DNA of 64,000 nucleotides. Source: Bifidobacterium eulemuris (lineage in GTDB: Bacteria > Actinomycetota > Actinomycetes > Actinomycetales > Bifidobacteriaceae). The stretch is from contig NZ_CP062938.1 of assembly GCF_014898155.1 (NCBI RefSeq), positions 2,542,001-2,606,000 of the forward strand, given 5' to 3'. Below the pieces are notes generated by a model. It was not told the DNA's origin. It searched no databases and saw nothing but the letters and a program-made list of their open reading frames with translations. A program made the translations under genes and the position numbers. Of this stretch, positions 26,181 to 35,809 are shown piece after piece. Position 1 is the first letter of the stretch, and each line of letters opens with the position of its first letter.

Positions 26181-27113
26181 ATGACCACGAACACCACATC
26201 CCCGCAAGCCGGCGCTCGCCGGCGGCAGCGTGGCTCGTTGACGAGCGGCGCCATCACCCGTCGAAACACCCGCAACGGCTTATTGTTCATCTCTCCGAAT
26301 TTCATCGGATTCATCCTGCTCACACTGGTGCCGGTGCTGAGTCTGTTCTACATTGGGTTTTCGCAATGGAACGCGTTCGGTGACCCGGTTTTCAATGGTT
26401 TGGACAATTGGAAGCGTCTTGTCGGCGACAATATGTTTTGGAGAGCGCTCTGGAATACCTGTTATTACGCGATTGTGCATATTCCGCTGACTTTGGCTAT
26501 CGCCTTCGCTTTGGCGGTGCTGCTGAATTCGAAACTTAAATTCCGTTCGTTCTTCCGCACCGTCGCGTTCTTCCCATACATCACGTCGATCGTCGCCGTC
26601 GCACAGGTATGGAGCATGCTGTTCGACCAACACGGCGTCATCAACCAGTTCATCGGATGGTTGGTCGAGGATCCTCCCGCATGGCTTGGCTCGACTTCTT
26701 GGGCGATGCCTGCGGTCATCATCGTGGCCACATGGAAAGAGGCCGGATACTACATGATTCTGTTACTGGCGGGATTGCAGACGATTCCTTCCGAGCTGTA
26801 TGAGGCGGCCTCGATCGATGGGGCCAATGGATGGCAGAAATTCTGGCGTATCACAGTGCCGAGCATGCGGCCGACTTTGTTTTTTGTGTTGGTCATGCTT
26901 TCGGTCGGCTCGTTCAAGATTCTCGATCTGGTGTTGGTGATGACAAGCGGCGGCCCCGGCAGCAGCACTCTGGTGTTGGCCCAGTATGTCTACCAGGTGG
27001 CCTTCGAACGGTATGACTTCGGCTACTCATCGACGGTCGCGCTCGTTCTGTTCCTGATCTGCATGATCGTCACGCTCATCCAGTTCTGGTACAACAACAG
27101 GAAGGAGAAGTGA
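26181..27113 (+). CDS. sugar ABC transporter permease (MalF-like)
   Basis: The 310-residue membrane protein has a basic, disordered N-terminus of about 35 residues and six transmembrane helices. The EAA loop EAASIDGANGWQKFWRITVPSMRP (about residues 200-223) docks an ABC ATPase. ATG 26181 is preceded by GGAGG; an ATG at 26169 is upstream of that site and was rejected. The second permease starts 1 bp after its stop. No ATPase is encoded here, so a shared MsiK-type ATPase elsewhere is presumed, as is usual for actinobacterial sugar importers. Confidence 0.95.
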   Translation: MTTNTTSPQAGARRRQRGSLTSGAITRRNTRNGLLFISPNFIGFILLTLVPVLSLFYIGFSQWNAFGDPVFNGLDNWKRLVGDNMFWRALWNTCYYAIVHIPLTLAIAFALAVLLNSKLKFRSFFRTVAFFPYITSIVAVAQVWSMLFDQHGVINQFIGWLVEDPPAWLGSTSWAMPAVIIVATWKEAGYYMILLLAGLQTIPSELYEAASIDGANGWQKFWRITVPSMRPTLFFVLVMLSVGSFKILDLVLVMTSGGPGSSTLVLAQYVYQVAFERYDFGYSSTVALVLFLICMIVTLIQFWYNNRKEK

Positions 27114-27114
27114 G

Positions 27115-28005
27115 ATGCGCAGGTCGGAGCAAACCGTGTCCACGGTCAATCCCTCGATTCCGTTCAACCGCCAGCCTGTTTCGCCGTTGAAAATCGGCGG
27201 TCGGGTTATCGGCTACGCCTCGTTGCTGGTGTGTGCGGCCTTTGTGCTGGTGCCGTTCGTGTGGATGGTCCTATCGTCGCTGAAACCGAACAACGAGGTG
27301 TTCACCGTACCGATCAAGGTACTGCCTTCGGTGTGGCACTGGGAGAATTATGTGGATATCTGGACGAAGTCCGATATGCTCATCTGGCTTGGCAACACCG
27401 TGTTCTTTGCGGTGGTCGTCACGTTTTTGCAGGTGCTCACCGGCTCATTCGCAGCCTATGGGTTTTCGAAGATCAGATTTCCCGGGCGAAATGTGTTGTT
27501 CATGATCTATGTGGCCACAATAGCCGTGCCATGGCAGGCCTATATGGTTCCTCAGTTCAAGATTCTCTCGGCCATCGGGTTGTCCGATTCGAGATGGTCG
27601 ATCGTCCTGCTTCAGGCGTTCGGGGCCTTCGGCGTGTTCATGATGAAACAGTTTTACGACACGATTCCCGAAGAGCTTTCGGAGGCCGGACGTCTTGACG
27701 GCCTGTCGGAATTCGGCATCTACCGCAGGATTCTGCTGCCGTTGTCAGGCCCCTCGATCGCGGCTTTGGGCATCATCACGTTCACCAATACGTGGAACGA
27801 CTACATGGGACCGTTGATTTATCTTCGCGACCGCAGCCTGTGGACGATCCAGATCGGCCTGAAGCAATTCATCTCACAGTACGATGCCGATTACGCGATG
27901 ATCATGACCGGTTCGGTCATTTCGGTATTGCCGATTTTGGTCATCTTCCTGATCGGCCAGAAACAATTCATCGAAGGAATCGCCACCTCCGGTATGAAGG
28001 GGTGA
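27115..28005 (+). CDS. sugar ABC transporter permease (MalG-like)
   Basis: The 296-residue protein is the partner permease, with six helices and the EAA loop ELSEAGRLDGLSEFGIYRRILLPLSGP (about 184-210). The C-terminal end QKQFIEGIATSGMKG is characteristic of the MalG side. AGGAG, supplied by the end of the preceding gene, precedes ATG 27115, so the two permeases are translationally close. A hairpin follows the stop. Confidence 0.95.
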   Translation: MRRSEQTVSTVNPSIPFNRQPVSPLKIGGRVIGYASLLVCAAFVLVPFVWMVLSSLKPNNEVFTVPIKVLPSVWHWENYVDIWTKSDMLIWLGNTVFFAVVVTFLQVLTGSFAAYGFSKIRFPGRNVLFMIYVATIAVPWQAYMVPQFKILSAIGLSDSRWSIVLLQAFGAFGVFMMKQFYDTIPEELSEAGRLDGLSEFGIYRRILLPLSGPSIAALGIITFTNTWNDYMGPLIYLRDRSLWTIQIGLKQFISQYDADYAMIMTGSVISVLPILVIFLIGQKQFIEGIATSGMKG

Positions 28006-28016
28006 CGAGGTGTGTA

Positions 28017-28046
28017 GGGGCGTGGCGTTGATTTGCGCCACGCCCC
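28017..28046 (+). terminator. hairpin after the permease genes
   Basis: GGGGCGTGGCG (28017-28027) pairs exactly with 28036-28046 over an 8-nt loop. There is no U-run, so it may attenuate rather than end transcription into the YesL-like gene 43 bp downstream. Confidence 0.65.
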
Positions 28047-28088
28047 ACGAATCCGGGATATCGATGCTATGTCGAGGGAAGGAATCCG

Positions 28089-28895
28089 ATGATCGGTGTG
28101 GAACGAGGACACGAGGCGGAACAAGGAGGATTCGGCGCGGTGTATGTCAAGGTCGTCAACACGGTTCTTGTCATGCTGCTTGCCGGATTATGTCTGGTGG
28201 TCGGCATGGCACCGCTGTTCGCGGTGGCGTTCGGCGTCGGCGACCTGTCCTATTGGCCGGGGTATATCATCGCCGCGGCATTAAGCGCACCTGGTTTGGC
28301 CGCGGAATTCGCGGTGTTTCGTGATCATCCGACGCTGTTCTCGGCGAATGCCCTGTCTCGAAGGATCGGAATCGGTCGGAATGGTGAGACCTCGTACAGG
28401 CCGGAGGGAATCGCGGACCCGTATGTTCGCGTCGATTCGTCCGTCGCCTTCGCACGCCCGTTCCTTCGGGCGTATGCTCGACTGTTTCCACGTGCGCTTG
28501 CCATGGGCGCGATGTTCATGGCTTTGGTGTTCTGTTTCGTCTATGATCTTCTGCTGTTCATGCAAACGGCATGGGGTGTTGCGGTGGTGCCCTTGATGGT
28601 GGTGTGCATGGTGGTGGCGATTCAGTCGATGCTCATATCGTTGGTGCTGGTCGTCGAATGTCCGAACGCGAATGTCCTGACGCTTGCGCGCAACGCGGTT
28701 CTATTGTCCGTGCGTCGGATCCCCATCGTCATCGTCTCCATCGTCGCCATAGGCGGCTACCTGTGGGGGTTGGCCTCCGCGGGTCTGCTTGTTCTGGTGT
28801 TTGCGACGGGCGTCGTGGCTTACGTGGTATGGGCTTCGGCGCGATGGCAGGCCGACGTGTTGCTCGGCCGACTTGCCGAAGCCCGTATCGATTGA
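28089..28895 (+). CDS. YesL/DUF624-like membrane protein
   Basis: The 268-residue protein has five or six hydrophobic helices (about residues 22-45, 52-70, 137-157, 163-185, 210-228 and 232-250), and its N-terminal layout resembles DUF624/YesL proteins, which often accompany sugar ABC importers. It is longer than usual because of a charged loop between about 80 and 130. GGAAGGAATCCG precedes ATG 28089. It follows the permeases and is probably read through at a lower level. The role is unknown; assignment to DUF624 is by resemblance and context. Confidence 0.6.
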   Translation: MIGVERGHEAEQGGFGAVYVKVVNTVLVMLLAGLCLVVGMAPLFAVAFGVGDLSYWPGYIIAAALSAPGLAAEFAVFRDHPTLFSANALSRRIGIGRNGETSYRPEGIADPYVRVDSSVAFARPFLRAYARLFPRALAMGAMFMALVFCFVYDLLLFMQTAWGVAVVPLMVVCMVVAIQSMLISLVLVVECPNANVLTLARNAVLLSVRRIPIVIVSIVAIGGYLWGLASAGLLVLVFATGVVAYVVWASARWQADVLLGRLAEARID

Positions 28896-29077
28896 CCGCC
28901 ATGCGCCGCGCAGGGGCTCGGGTGTTCTTTGCCGGAACGGATTTCCGGTTCCATCTGTGGGTCAGTCGGCGGTTTTCGCATCCTTGAGCGTGGTCATATC
29001 TCTTTGGTCGGTTAGTCTTAGTGGTGCCGCGATTTCATGATGGAACATTCCATATGGAATTCCCAATGGCAGGTGAT

Positions 29078-29812
29078 ATGGGCCGACGGAAGGATGATGT
29101 GGTGCTTTCAGTGTCCGTTGTCGAGGACGATGACGATTGCCGCACGCAGATGTGCGGTTTTCTGCAGCGGTACGGCCGGGAGAACGGCGAACGCGTCGAG
29201 GTGACGAGCTATGCGGACGGCGAGGACATCGCCGCCCGGTACAAGCCCGGTTGCGACATCATCCTGATGGATATCGAGATGCGCTTCATGAACGGCATGG
29301 ACGCGGCCGCCGAAATCCGCAGAACCGACGACGCCGTCATCATCATCTTCGTGACCAACGCGCCCCAATACGCGATGAAAGGCTATGAGGTCGGCGCGTT
29401 CGACTACATCCTCAAACCCATGACCTATGGCACGTTCCGCCAGCATTTCGAGCGGGCGGTCCGCAGTCTGCGCAAGAAGCAGGGGAGCTTCGTGACGTTG
29501 CCCATGGCGGGCGGTTTCCAGCGTGTGCGCACCGACGCCATCCGATACGTCGAGGTGCGCGACCATACGCTGGTGCTGCACACGACGAACGGCGACATGG
29601 CCGCCCGCGTCACCATGCGCGAGCTTGAGGAGAAACTCGACGGGAGCGTGTTCTTCCGCTGCAACAAGATGTTCCTGATCAACCTCGACTATGTGGACGG
29701 GCTGGACGGAAGCGACGTGATCATCGGCGACGAGACGGTGATCGTCAGCCGCGCCCGCCGCAAGCCGTTGCTGGACGCGCTTAACGACCGTATGGGGGAG
29801 ACGACGTTGTGA
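29078..29812 (+). CDS. LytTR-family response regulator
   Basis: The product (about 244 residues from ATG 29078) has a receiver domain with acidic pocket EDDDD near the start, phosphoacceptor D65 in CDIILMDIEM, and Lys in YILKPM, followed by a LytTR DNA-binding domain (about 140-244: VRTDAIRYVEVRDHTLVLHT, FFRCNKMFLINLDYV). The start is uncertain: ATG 29078 has AGGTGAT just upstream, GTG 29102 has GGAAGGA, and ATGs at 29054 and 29066 are also in frame. Its stop overlaps the kinase start by GTGA, so the pair is translationally coupled. Targets are unknown. Confidence 0.9.
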   Translation: MGRRKDDVVLSVSVVEDDDDCRTQMCGFLQRYGRENGERVEVTSYADGEDIAARYKPGCDIILMDIEMRFMNGMDAAAEIRRTDDAVIIIFVTNAPQYAMKGYEVGAFDYILKPMTYGTFRQHFERAVRSLRKKQGSFVTLPMAGGFQRVRTDAIRYVEVRDHTLVLHTTNGDMAARVTMRELEEKLDGSVFFRCNKMFLINLDYVDGLDGSDVIIGDETVIVSRARRKPLLDALNDRMGETTL

Positions 29813-31173
29813 GCCCGGATGCCCCCATGGATATGACGCTGGTTGAAACCCCCGGCAGCTACTACATGTTCGCCTATTGGCTGGCCGCGCTGGTGCTGTG
29901 CGTGGCGCGTATGCCGCGCCGTTTCGACTGGTGGCGCACCGCCGCGCTGTCGTTGGCTGCGATCGGCGTGCTGGAAGGATGGATGCGGCTGACCGACGGC
30001 ATCCCCATGGTGCTGTATGTGCCCAGCGTCGCGCTGTGCATGGCGGTGGTGTTCGGCTTCATCCTCGCGACGTGCCGGCTGAGCGCCATGCAGGCCGGAT
30101 ACTACACGGTGCAGGTGGTGATGCTGGGGGAGTTCGCCGCCTCGCTCGAATACCAGATCTACTACTATCTGATCACCCGCTGGTCGGTGCCGAGCGTGCG
30201 GGTGACGAATGTGGTGTGCCTGGTGGTGATCCATGCCGCGGTGTTCTCGGCGGCGTGGCTGCTCACCCGGCGCAGCCGCGGCTCCGGTCCGGAACTGCGC
30301 GTGCGTTGGAACGATCTGCTGACGGTGGCGTGCATCGGTCTGTTCGCCTATTCGCTGAGCAATATCAGCTATGTGCTGTCGGACACTCCGTTCAGCACCA
30401 CGCTGTCGGGCGAGCTGTTCATCATCCGCACGATAACCGATTTCGCCGGCGTGGCCATGCTGTTCGTGTTCGACCTTCAGATGCGTGAGCGGAATCTGGA
30501 GATGGAGCAGACGGCGTTGCGGTCCATGCTGCAGATGCAATACAACAGCTACCGCATCTCCAAGGAGAGCATGGAGCTGGTGAACCGCAAATACCATGAT
30601 CTCAAGCATCAGATCGCGCTGCTGCGGACCGAAGGCGGCGACGCGAACGCGCATCTCGACCGTCTCGAACGCGAGATCGGCGCGTACGAGGCCGCCTACC
30701 GCACCGGCAACGACGTGCTGGACACGATGCTGACCATGAAGGCCGAACGCTGCCGCGCGCTCGGCATCCAACTGCAATGCGTGGCGCAGGGGGAGAGCCT
30801 TGCGTTCATCGATCCGATGGATCTGAGCTCGCTGTTCGGCAACGCGCTGGACAACGCCATCGAAGCGGCCGGTCGCGTGCGCGACGCCGACCGTCGGCAG
30901 ATCCGCTGCTCCGTCGCGGAGCGCAGGGGATTCGTGCAGATCTGCGTCGAAAACGGATGCGAGGGGCCGGTGGCCTTCGACAAAGGCGTGCCGCGCAGCA
31001 CCAAAGGCGACGACGCCAACCATGGGTTCGGATTCAAAAGCATGCGCGAAATCGTGGAACGCTACGGCGGCTCCATCACCGCACGGGTCGACGACGGGCG
31101 TTTCATCCTGCGTATGCTGATCCCCGTGCGCTCGGCCTCGGAGGCGAGACGGCCCGATCGCGTCGTCGAATGA
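29809..31173 (+). CDS. AgrC-like sensor histidine kinase
   Basis: The 454-residue protein has six or seven N-terminal transmembrane helices (about 18-225), a coiled-coil linker (MRERNLEMEQTALRSMLQMQ), the phospho-acceptor box KYHDLKHQIALL and a GHKL ATPase domain with N box FGNALDNAIEAA and G box HGFGFKSM. This is the peptide-sensing kinase architecture of the Agr/LytTR type. GTG 29809 overlaps the regulator stop. No autoinducer peptide or AgrB-like processing gene was seen next to it, so the signal is unknown. Confidence 0.92.
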   Translation: MSPDAPMDMTLVETPGSYYMFAYWLAALVLCVARMPRRFDWWRTAALSLAAIGVLEGWMRLTDGIPMVLYVPSVALCMAVVFGFILATCRLSAMQAGYYTVQVVMLGEFAASLEYQIYYYLITRWSVPSVRVTNVVCLVVIHAAVFSAAWLLTRRSRGSGPELRVRWNDLLTVACIGLFAYSLSNISYVLSDTPFSTTLSGELFIIRTITDFAGVAMLFVFDLQMRERNLEMEQTALRSMLQMQYNSYRISKESMELVNRKYHDLKHQIALLRTEGGDANAHLDRLEREIGAYEAAYRTGNDVLDTMLTMKAERCRALGIQLQCVAQGESLAFIDPMDLSSLFGNALDNAIEAAGRVRDADRRQIRCSVAERRGFVQICVENGCEGPVAFDKGVPRSTKGDDANHGFGFKSMREIVERYGGSITARVDDGRFILRMLIPVRSASEARRPDRVVE

Positions 31174-31286
31174 CAGTTCACGGCACAATCGCCACCGATG
31201 GCGTTCGCCGCGCCTGACCGCCTTGCCTCGTTCGGTACGTTGGAACCATCACAACAACGTGACGAACGAGACGAGGAGGTTCTCCC

Positions 31287-32741
31287 ATGGCAGCGCTTCA
31301 GGCCTTCAACCCGTATCTGCCGAGCTACGAGTACGTGCCCGACGGCGAGCCGCACGTGTGGGGCGACCGCGTGTACCTGTACGGCTCCCACGACCGGTTC
31401 AACGGCTACAGCTTCTGCCTCAACGACTATGTGTGCTGGTCCGCTCCGCTGAACGATCTGGCCGACTGGCGCTACGAGGGCGTGATCCTCTCGCGAGATC
31501 AGGATCCGCACGGCGGGCGTAACCGCATCCAGTACGGATTCGCCGCCCCCGACATGTGCCAAGGGCCGGACGGACGCTACTATTTCTTCTACTTCATGGG
31601 CGACCACTACATCAAGGTGGCCGTCTGCGACGAGCCCGCCGGACGTTATGAATACCTCGGCGTGGTCAAATACGCCGACGGTGTGGCGCTGGGCATGCGC
31701 AACGAGCCGAAGATGTTCGACCCCGGCGTGTTCGTGGACGACGACGGCCGCATCTACCTGTACTCCGGATTCGCGCTGCGATCCAATCCGATTCTGCTGC
31801 ACGGCGAGAAGCCCACCGTCGAAGGTGCCATGGTGTTCGAACTCGAACCCGACATGCTCACCATCAAGCCCGGCTATGAGGATGTGCACTACATCGGCGT
31901 GCCCGGTCCCGGCGCCGCCGAAGGCACGGGATACGAGGGGCATGAGTTTCTGGAGGCCTCGTCGATGCGCAAATTCGGCGACACCTACTACTTCGTCTAC
32001 AGCTCGCAGTTGAGCCATGAGCTGTGCTATGCGACCAGCGACAATCCGGTGGGCGGATTCCGCTTCGGCGGCGTGCTGATCTCCAACGGAGACATCGGCC
32101 TCGACGGCCGCACCGCCGAGGAGGCGACCAACTTCACCGGCAACATCCATGGCAGCCTGATCGAGCTCAACGGCAAGTACTACGTCTTCTACCATCGCCA
32201 AACGAACCGTCACCAGTTCTCCCGGCAGGCCTGCGCCGAGGAGATCCGGTTCGAGGACGGCAGATTCCTGCAGGCCGAAACGACGTCGTGCGGACTCAAC
32301 GGGGGTCCGCTTACAGGGAAAGGAGTATATGAGGCAAGAATCGCCTGCAATCTGATGTCCGCCAAGGGCACCCGATTCTACGGAGCGTTCAGGGGACTCA
32401 AAGGCCACGAGCCCTATTTCACGCAAACCGGGAAAGACCGCGAAGACAATCCGGACCAATACATCGCGAACATGAGGAACGGCGCGACCGCCGGCTTCAA
32501 ATACTTCGCGCTGGACGGCACCCGACGGATCGCCATCAGCGGCAAGGGCAACGCGCGCGGACGGATGGTGGTGTCCACTCGTATGCACGGCGAACCGGTC
32601 GCCAGCATCGACGTCACGCCGTCCACACGCATCACCACGTTCCCCGCGGCGGCATTGAAGCCGCAAGAGGGAACGCAAGCGCTGTACTTCACTTTTGAAG
32701 GCACCGGCGCCTTTGATTTCCATCAATTCGAACTGAACTAG
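31287..32741 (+). CDS. GH43 family glycoside hydrolase with C-terminal beta-sandwich
   Basis: The 484-residue protein has a five-bladed propeller of the GH43 type (about 1-325). The expected catalytic acids are the Asp in EYVPDGEPHVWG near residue 18, the Asp in PKMFDPGVFVDDDG and the Glu in YEGHEFLEASS. The remaining 150 residues look like a CBM6-type sandwich. There is no signal peptide. Activity is likely alpha-L-arabinofuranosidase or beta-xylosidase. GGAGG lies 8 nt before ATG 31287. The next gene starts 17 bp downstream, so it heads an operon with GH3 and the small membrane protein. Confidence 0.88.
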   Translation: MAALQAFNPYLPSYEYVPDGEPHVWGDRVYLYGSHDRFNGYSFCLNDYVCWSAPLNDLADWRYEGVILSRDQDPHGGRNRIQYGFAAPDMCQGPDGRYYFFYFMGDHYIKVAVCDEPAGRYEYLGVVKYADGVALGMRNEPKMFDPGVFVDDDGRIYLYSGFALRSNPILLHGEKPTVEGAMVFELEPDMLTIKPGYEDVHYIGVPGPGAAEGTGYEGHEFLEASSMRKFGDTYYFVYSSQLSHELCYATSDNPVGGFRFGGVLISNGDIGLDGRTAEEATNFTGNIHGSLIELNGKYYVFYHRQTNRHQFSRQACAEEIRFEDGRFLQAETTSCGLNGGPLTGKGVYEARIACNLMSAKGTRFYGAFRGLKGHEPYFTQTGKDREDNPDQYIANMRNGATAGFKYFALDGTRRIAISGKGNARGRMVVSTRMHGEPVASIDVTPSTRITTFPAAALKPQEGTQALYFTFEGTGAFDFHQFELN

Positions 32742-32758
32742 AACAAGGAGAGCAGCGG

Positions 32759-35700
32759 ATGTCCCGCAAGACAAACGTATGGCGTGGATTCACGACCATC
32801 ACCGCCTCATTGCTGGCCTTATCCGTGGGTGTGGCCACGGTGTGCGAAAGCTGGAAGGAGTCCCTGGACCAGAACCTGGGCACCACCTCCAGCTCGATCG
32901 AGACCAGCGACAAAACGGCGAGCGACACCTACACCTACACCTCGGACTACACCACCACCGACGAGCTGGTGCAGGCCCACGAGGAGCTCAACGAGCAGCT
33001 GAGCGAGGAAGGAAGCGTGCTGCTCAAGAACAACGGCACACTGCCGTTGGGCAGCGGAGACAAGGTCACGCTGTTCGGAGCGGCGAGCCACTACCCGTAC
33101 TACGGTCCCGAATTCGGAGGCTCCGTCGACGAGGAGAACGCGGTGTCCTTGGAGCAGGCGCTGACGGACGGCGGCTTCGAGGTCAATCCAACCATGACCG
33201 CCCTGTACGAGACGCTCGGCAACATCACCGACGGCAAGGACGAGCAGGGCAACGACATCTACCCCTACCGTCCGGGCGCGTTGACCTCCACGTTCATCGG
33301 TCCGGTTCCGGGCCAGTATGCGGTCGGAGAGCCGCCGCTGTCCGCCTATGAGGAGAACGCCGCGGGATACCAGGACTCCTTCGCCGAGTACTCGGACGCC
33401 GCGATCGTGGTGTTGGGACGCTCCGCCTCCGAGGCCGCGGACTATCTGCCTGGCGACGACGGATTGGCCGAAGGCGAAAGCGGCGAGAACGCGTTGGCTC
33501 TGAACGACGAGGAACGCGCGATGATCGATCTGGCCTGCCAGAATTTCGATAAGGTCGTCGTGCTCATCAACTCCGTGAACCAGCTCGAACTCGGCGATCT
33601 CGCCGACAACGACCAGATCGACGCGATCCTGTGGGTCGGCCTGCCCGGCGTCTACGGATTCAACGGCGTGGCCGACGTGCTTAACGGCGAGGAAAGCCCC
33701 TCGGGCCACCTGACGAGCACCTACGCTGCGAACTCGCAGTCCTCTCCGGCCATGGTCAACTTCGGCAACTTCGAATACACCAACAAGGGCGACCAAATGG
33801 AGTCGATGTATCTGGTCGAGGCAGAGGGCATCTACTCCGGATACAAATACTACGAAACCCGATACGCCGACATCGTCTCCGGCCAGGGCAACGCGGACTC
33901 CGCCACGGGATCCAGCGACGGCGGCGCATGGAACTACGAGGACGAGATCGTCTACGGATTCGGCGAGGGCCTGAGCTACACCACCTTCGAGCAGAGGCTC
34001 GACTCGGTCGAGACCGACGAGGAGAACCATACGATGACCGTGACCGCGACGGTGACCAACACGGGCGACGTGGCGGGCAAGGACGTCGTGCAGGTGTACG
34101 CGCAGTCGCCGTATACCGACTACGACAGGCAGAACAACGTCGAGAAGGCCGGCGTGCAGCTGATGGACTACGTCAAGACGGACGAGCTGCAGCCCGGCGA
34201 ATCCCAGACCGTCTCGACCACGTTCGAACTGAAGTATCTCGCCAGCTACGACTACACCACCGCGAAAACCTACATCATGGACGCCGGCGACTACTATCTG
34301 TCCATCGGCAACGGCGCGCATGAGGCGCTGAACAACATCCTCGCGGCGCAAGGCTACGACGTCTCCGACGGCATGACCGACGCGGGGGACGGGTCGCTCA
34401 CCTACACCTGGCATCAGGACGAGTTCGACGACACCACCTACGCCACCAGCGAGAACGGCACCGAGATCACCAACCAGCTCGATGACATGGATCTCAACTA
34501 CTGGCAGGAAGGCACGGTGACGTATCTGTCCCGTTCCGATTGGGAGGGCACCTGGCCCAAGGCCTATACGGACATCGCGATCACCGACGAGATGCAGCCG
34601 TACATGCAGTCGGATTTCTACGAGATGAAAACCGACGAGGACACCTCCGACATCTTCCCCGAAGAGGAAAGCAGCGTCTCCTTCCTGGAGATGAAGGGCG
34701 CCGACCTCGACGACGAGCGTTGGGACGAGATCATGGACGGAGTCACGCTGGAGGACGCCCTCTACGGCATCCGAGTCGGCGGCACCCAGCCGAAGAAGTA
34801 CGAATCCGTCGACGAAATCGTCAACGCGCTCGAGTCGGATGGCCCCGGCGGCATCAACGGCACCGACCTCGCCACCCGCAGCACCGACCCCGATTCGCCG
34901 ACATACGTGTCCGAGGACGACCCGAACGCGACCTACAAGCCCAACGACTACGTCTGCGAGCCCATCGTCGCCTCGACCTTCAACAAGGACCTCGCCACCG
35001 CGCAGGGCGCCCTGTTCGGCAACGACTCGCTGTGGACGAACACCACGATCTTCTTCGCCCCGGGCGTGAACAACCAGCGCACGCCGTACAACGGACGCAA
35101 CGACGAATACTATTCGGAGGATCCGATGGTGACGAACTACTGCGCCAGCGCCGTGGTCGCCGCCGCTAGGGAGAAGGGCACGATCATCGTCCCCAAGCAT
35201 CTGGCCTTCAACGACCAGGAGTCCGGACGCATGGGCATCAGCGTGTTCATGAACGAGCAGAAGGCCCGAGAGACCGAGCTGCGTGGCTTCGAAGGCATGG
35301 TGGATGCGGGCATGAACGGTCTGATGACCTCCATGAACCGCGTCGGCATCACCTACTCGTCCGGCCATGTCGGTCTGATGCAGAACATCCTGCGCGGAGA
35401 GTGGGGCTATCAGGGCTTCCTGATGACCGACATCATCTTCTCGATGAAGGACGTCACCGATTACATGTCGGCCAAGGAATCCGTCATCGGCGGCACCACG
35501 CTGATGGGCATCAGCTCCGACAGCCAGATCGGCAGCTCGGGATCGTGGCAGTACATGACCGTGGAAGGCGTCAGCGAAGACCGGCAGTTCGTGCAGGCGC
35601 TCCGGGACAACACGAAGTACCTGTTCTACGCTCTCGCGAATTCGAACGCCATGAATGGACTGAACAGCACCTCACGCGTCGTGACGAACATGACATGGTG

Positions 35701-35809
35701 GCGTTGGAGCTACGCGGCGTTCATCGTGGCCGCATTGGCTCTGACGGTGCTGTCCCTGACGATGTATGCTCGCGCGATGCGCAAGAGCGGAAAGGAGATC
35801 GAACGATGA
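32759..35809 (+). CDS. membrane-anchored GH3 beta-glycosidase with inverted domain order
   Basis: The 1016-residue protein begins with a hydrophobic segment (about 10-27) and a Thr/Ser-rich spacer. The usual C-terminal GH3 sandwich comes first (SEEGSVLLKNNGTLPL near 80), then a fibronectin-like domain (about 410-540), and only then the catalytic barrel part (about 640-950), with candidate nucleophile D891 in GFLMTDIIFSM. A C-terminal helix (about 982-1003) followed by RAMRKSGKEIER anchors the end. This swapped order is known in some GH3 enzymes. Both ends appear membrane-embedded, so the catalytic part should face outside, unlike the other hydrolases here. Its stop overlaps the start of the next gene (ATGA). 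Confidence 0.88.
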   Translation: MSRKTNVWRGFTTITASLLALSVGVATVCESWKESLDQNLGTTSSSIETSDKTASDTYTYTSDYTTTDELVQAHEELNEQLSEEGSVLLKNNGTLPLGSGDKVTLFGAASHYPYYGPEFGGSVDEENAVSLEQALTDGGFEVNPTMTALYETLGNITDGKDEQGNDIYPYRPGALTSTFIGPVPGQYAVGEPPLSAYEENAAGYQDSFAEYSDAAIVVLGRSASEAADYLPGDDGLAEGESGENALALNDEERAMIDLACQNFDKVVVLINSVNQLELGDLADNDQIDAILWVGLPGVYGFNGVADVLNGEESPSGHLTSTYAANSQSSPAMVNFGNFEYTNKGDQMESMYLVEAEGIYSGYKYYETRYADIVSGQGNADSATGSSDGGAWNYEDEIVYGFGEGLSYTTFEQRLDSVETDEENHTMTVTATVTNTGDVAGKDVVQVYAQSPYTDYDRQNNVEKAGVQLMDYVKTDELQPGESQTVSTTFELKYLASYDYTTAKTYIMDAGDYYLSIGNGAHEALNNILAAQGYDVSDGMTDAGDGSLTYTWHQDEFDDTTYATSENGTEITNQLDDMDLNYWQEGTVTYLSRSDWEGTWPKAYTDIAITDEMQPYMQSDFYEMKTDEDTSDIFPEEESSVSFLEMKGADLDDERWDEIMDGVTLEDALYGIRVGGTQPKKYESVDEIVNALESDGPGGINGTDLATRSTDPDSPTYVSEDDPNATYKPNDYVCEPIVASTFNKDLATAQGALFGNDSLWTNTTIFFAPGVNNQRTPYNGRNDEYYSEDPMVTNYCASAVVAAAREKGTIIVPKHLAFNDQESGRMGISVFMNEQKARETELRGFEGMVDAGMNGLMTSMNRVGITYSSGHVGLMQNILRGEWGYQGFLMTDIIFSMKDVTDYMSAKESVIGGTTLMGISSDSQIGSSGSWQYMTVEGVSEDRQFVQALRDNTKYLFYALANSNAMNGLNSTSRVVTNMTWWRWSYAAFIVAALALTVLSLTMYARAMRKSGKEIER

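Noticed and set aside
29047..29060. Palindrome ATTCCATATGGAAT before the LytTR regulator
   Set aside because: A 14-bp palindrome can occur by chance, and no second site supports an operator.
32819..35368. 849-codon minus-strand frame opposite GH3
   Set aside because: Composition typical of an antisense shadow; GH3 motifs are on the plus strand.
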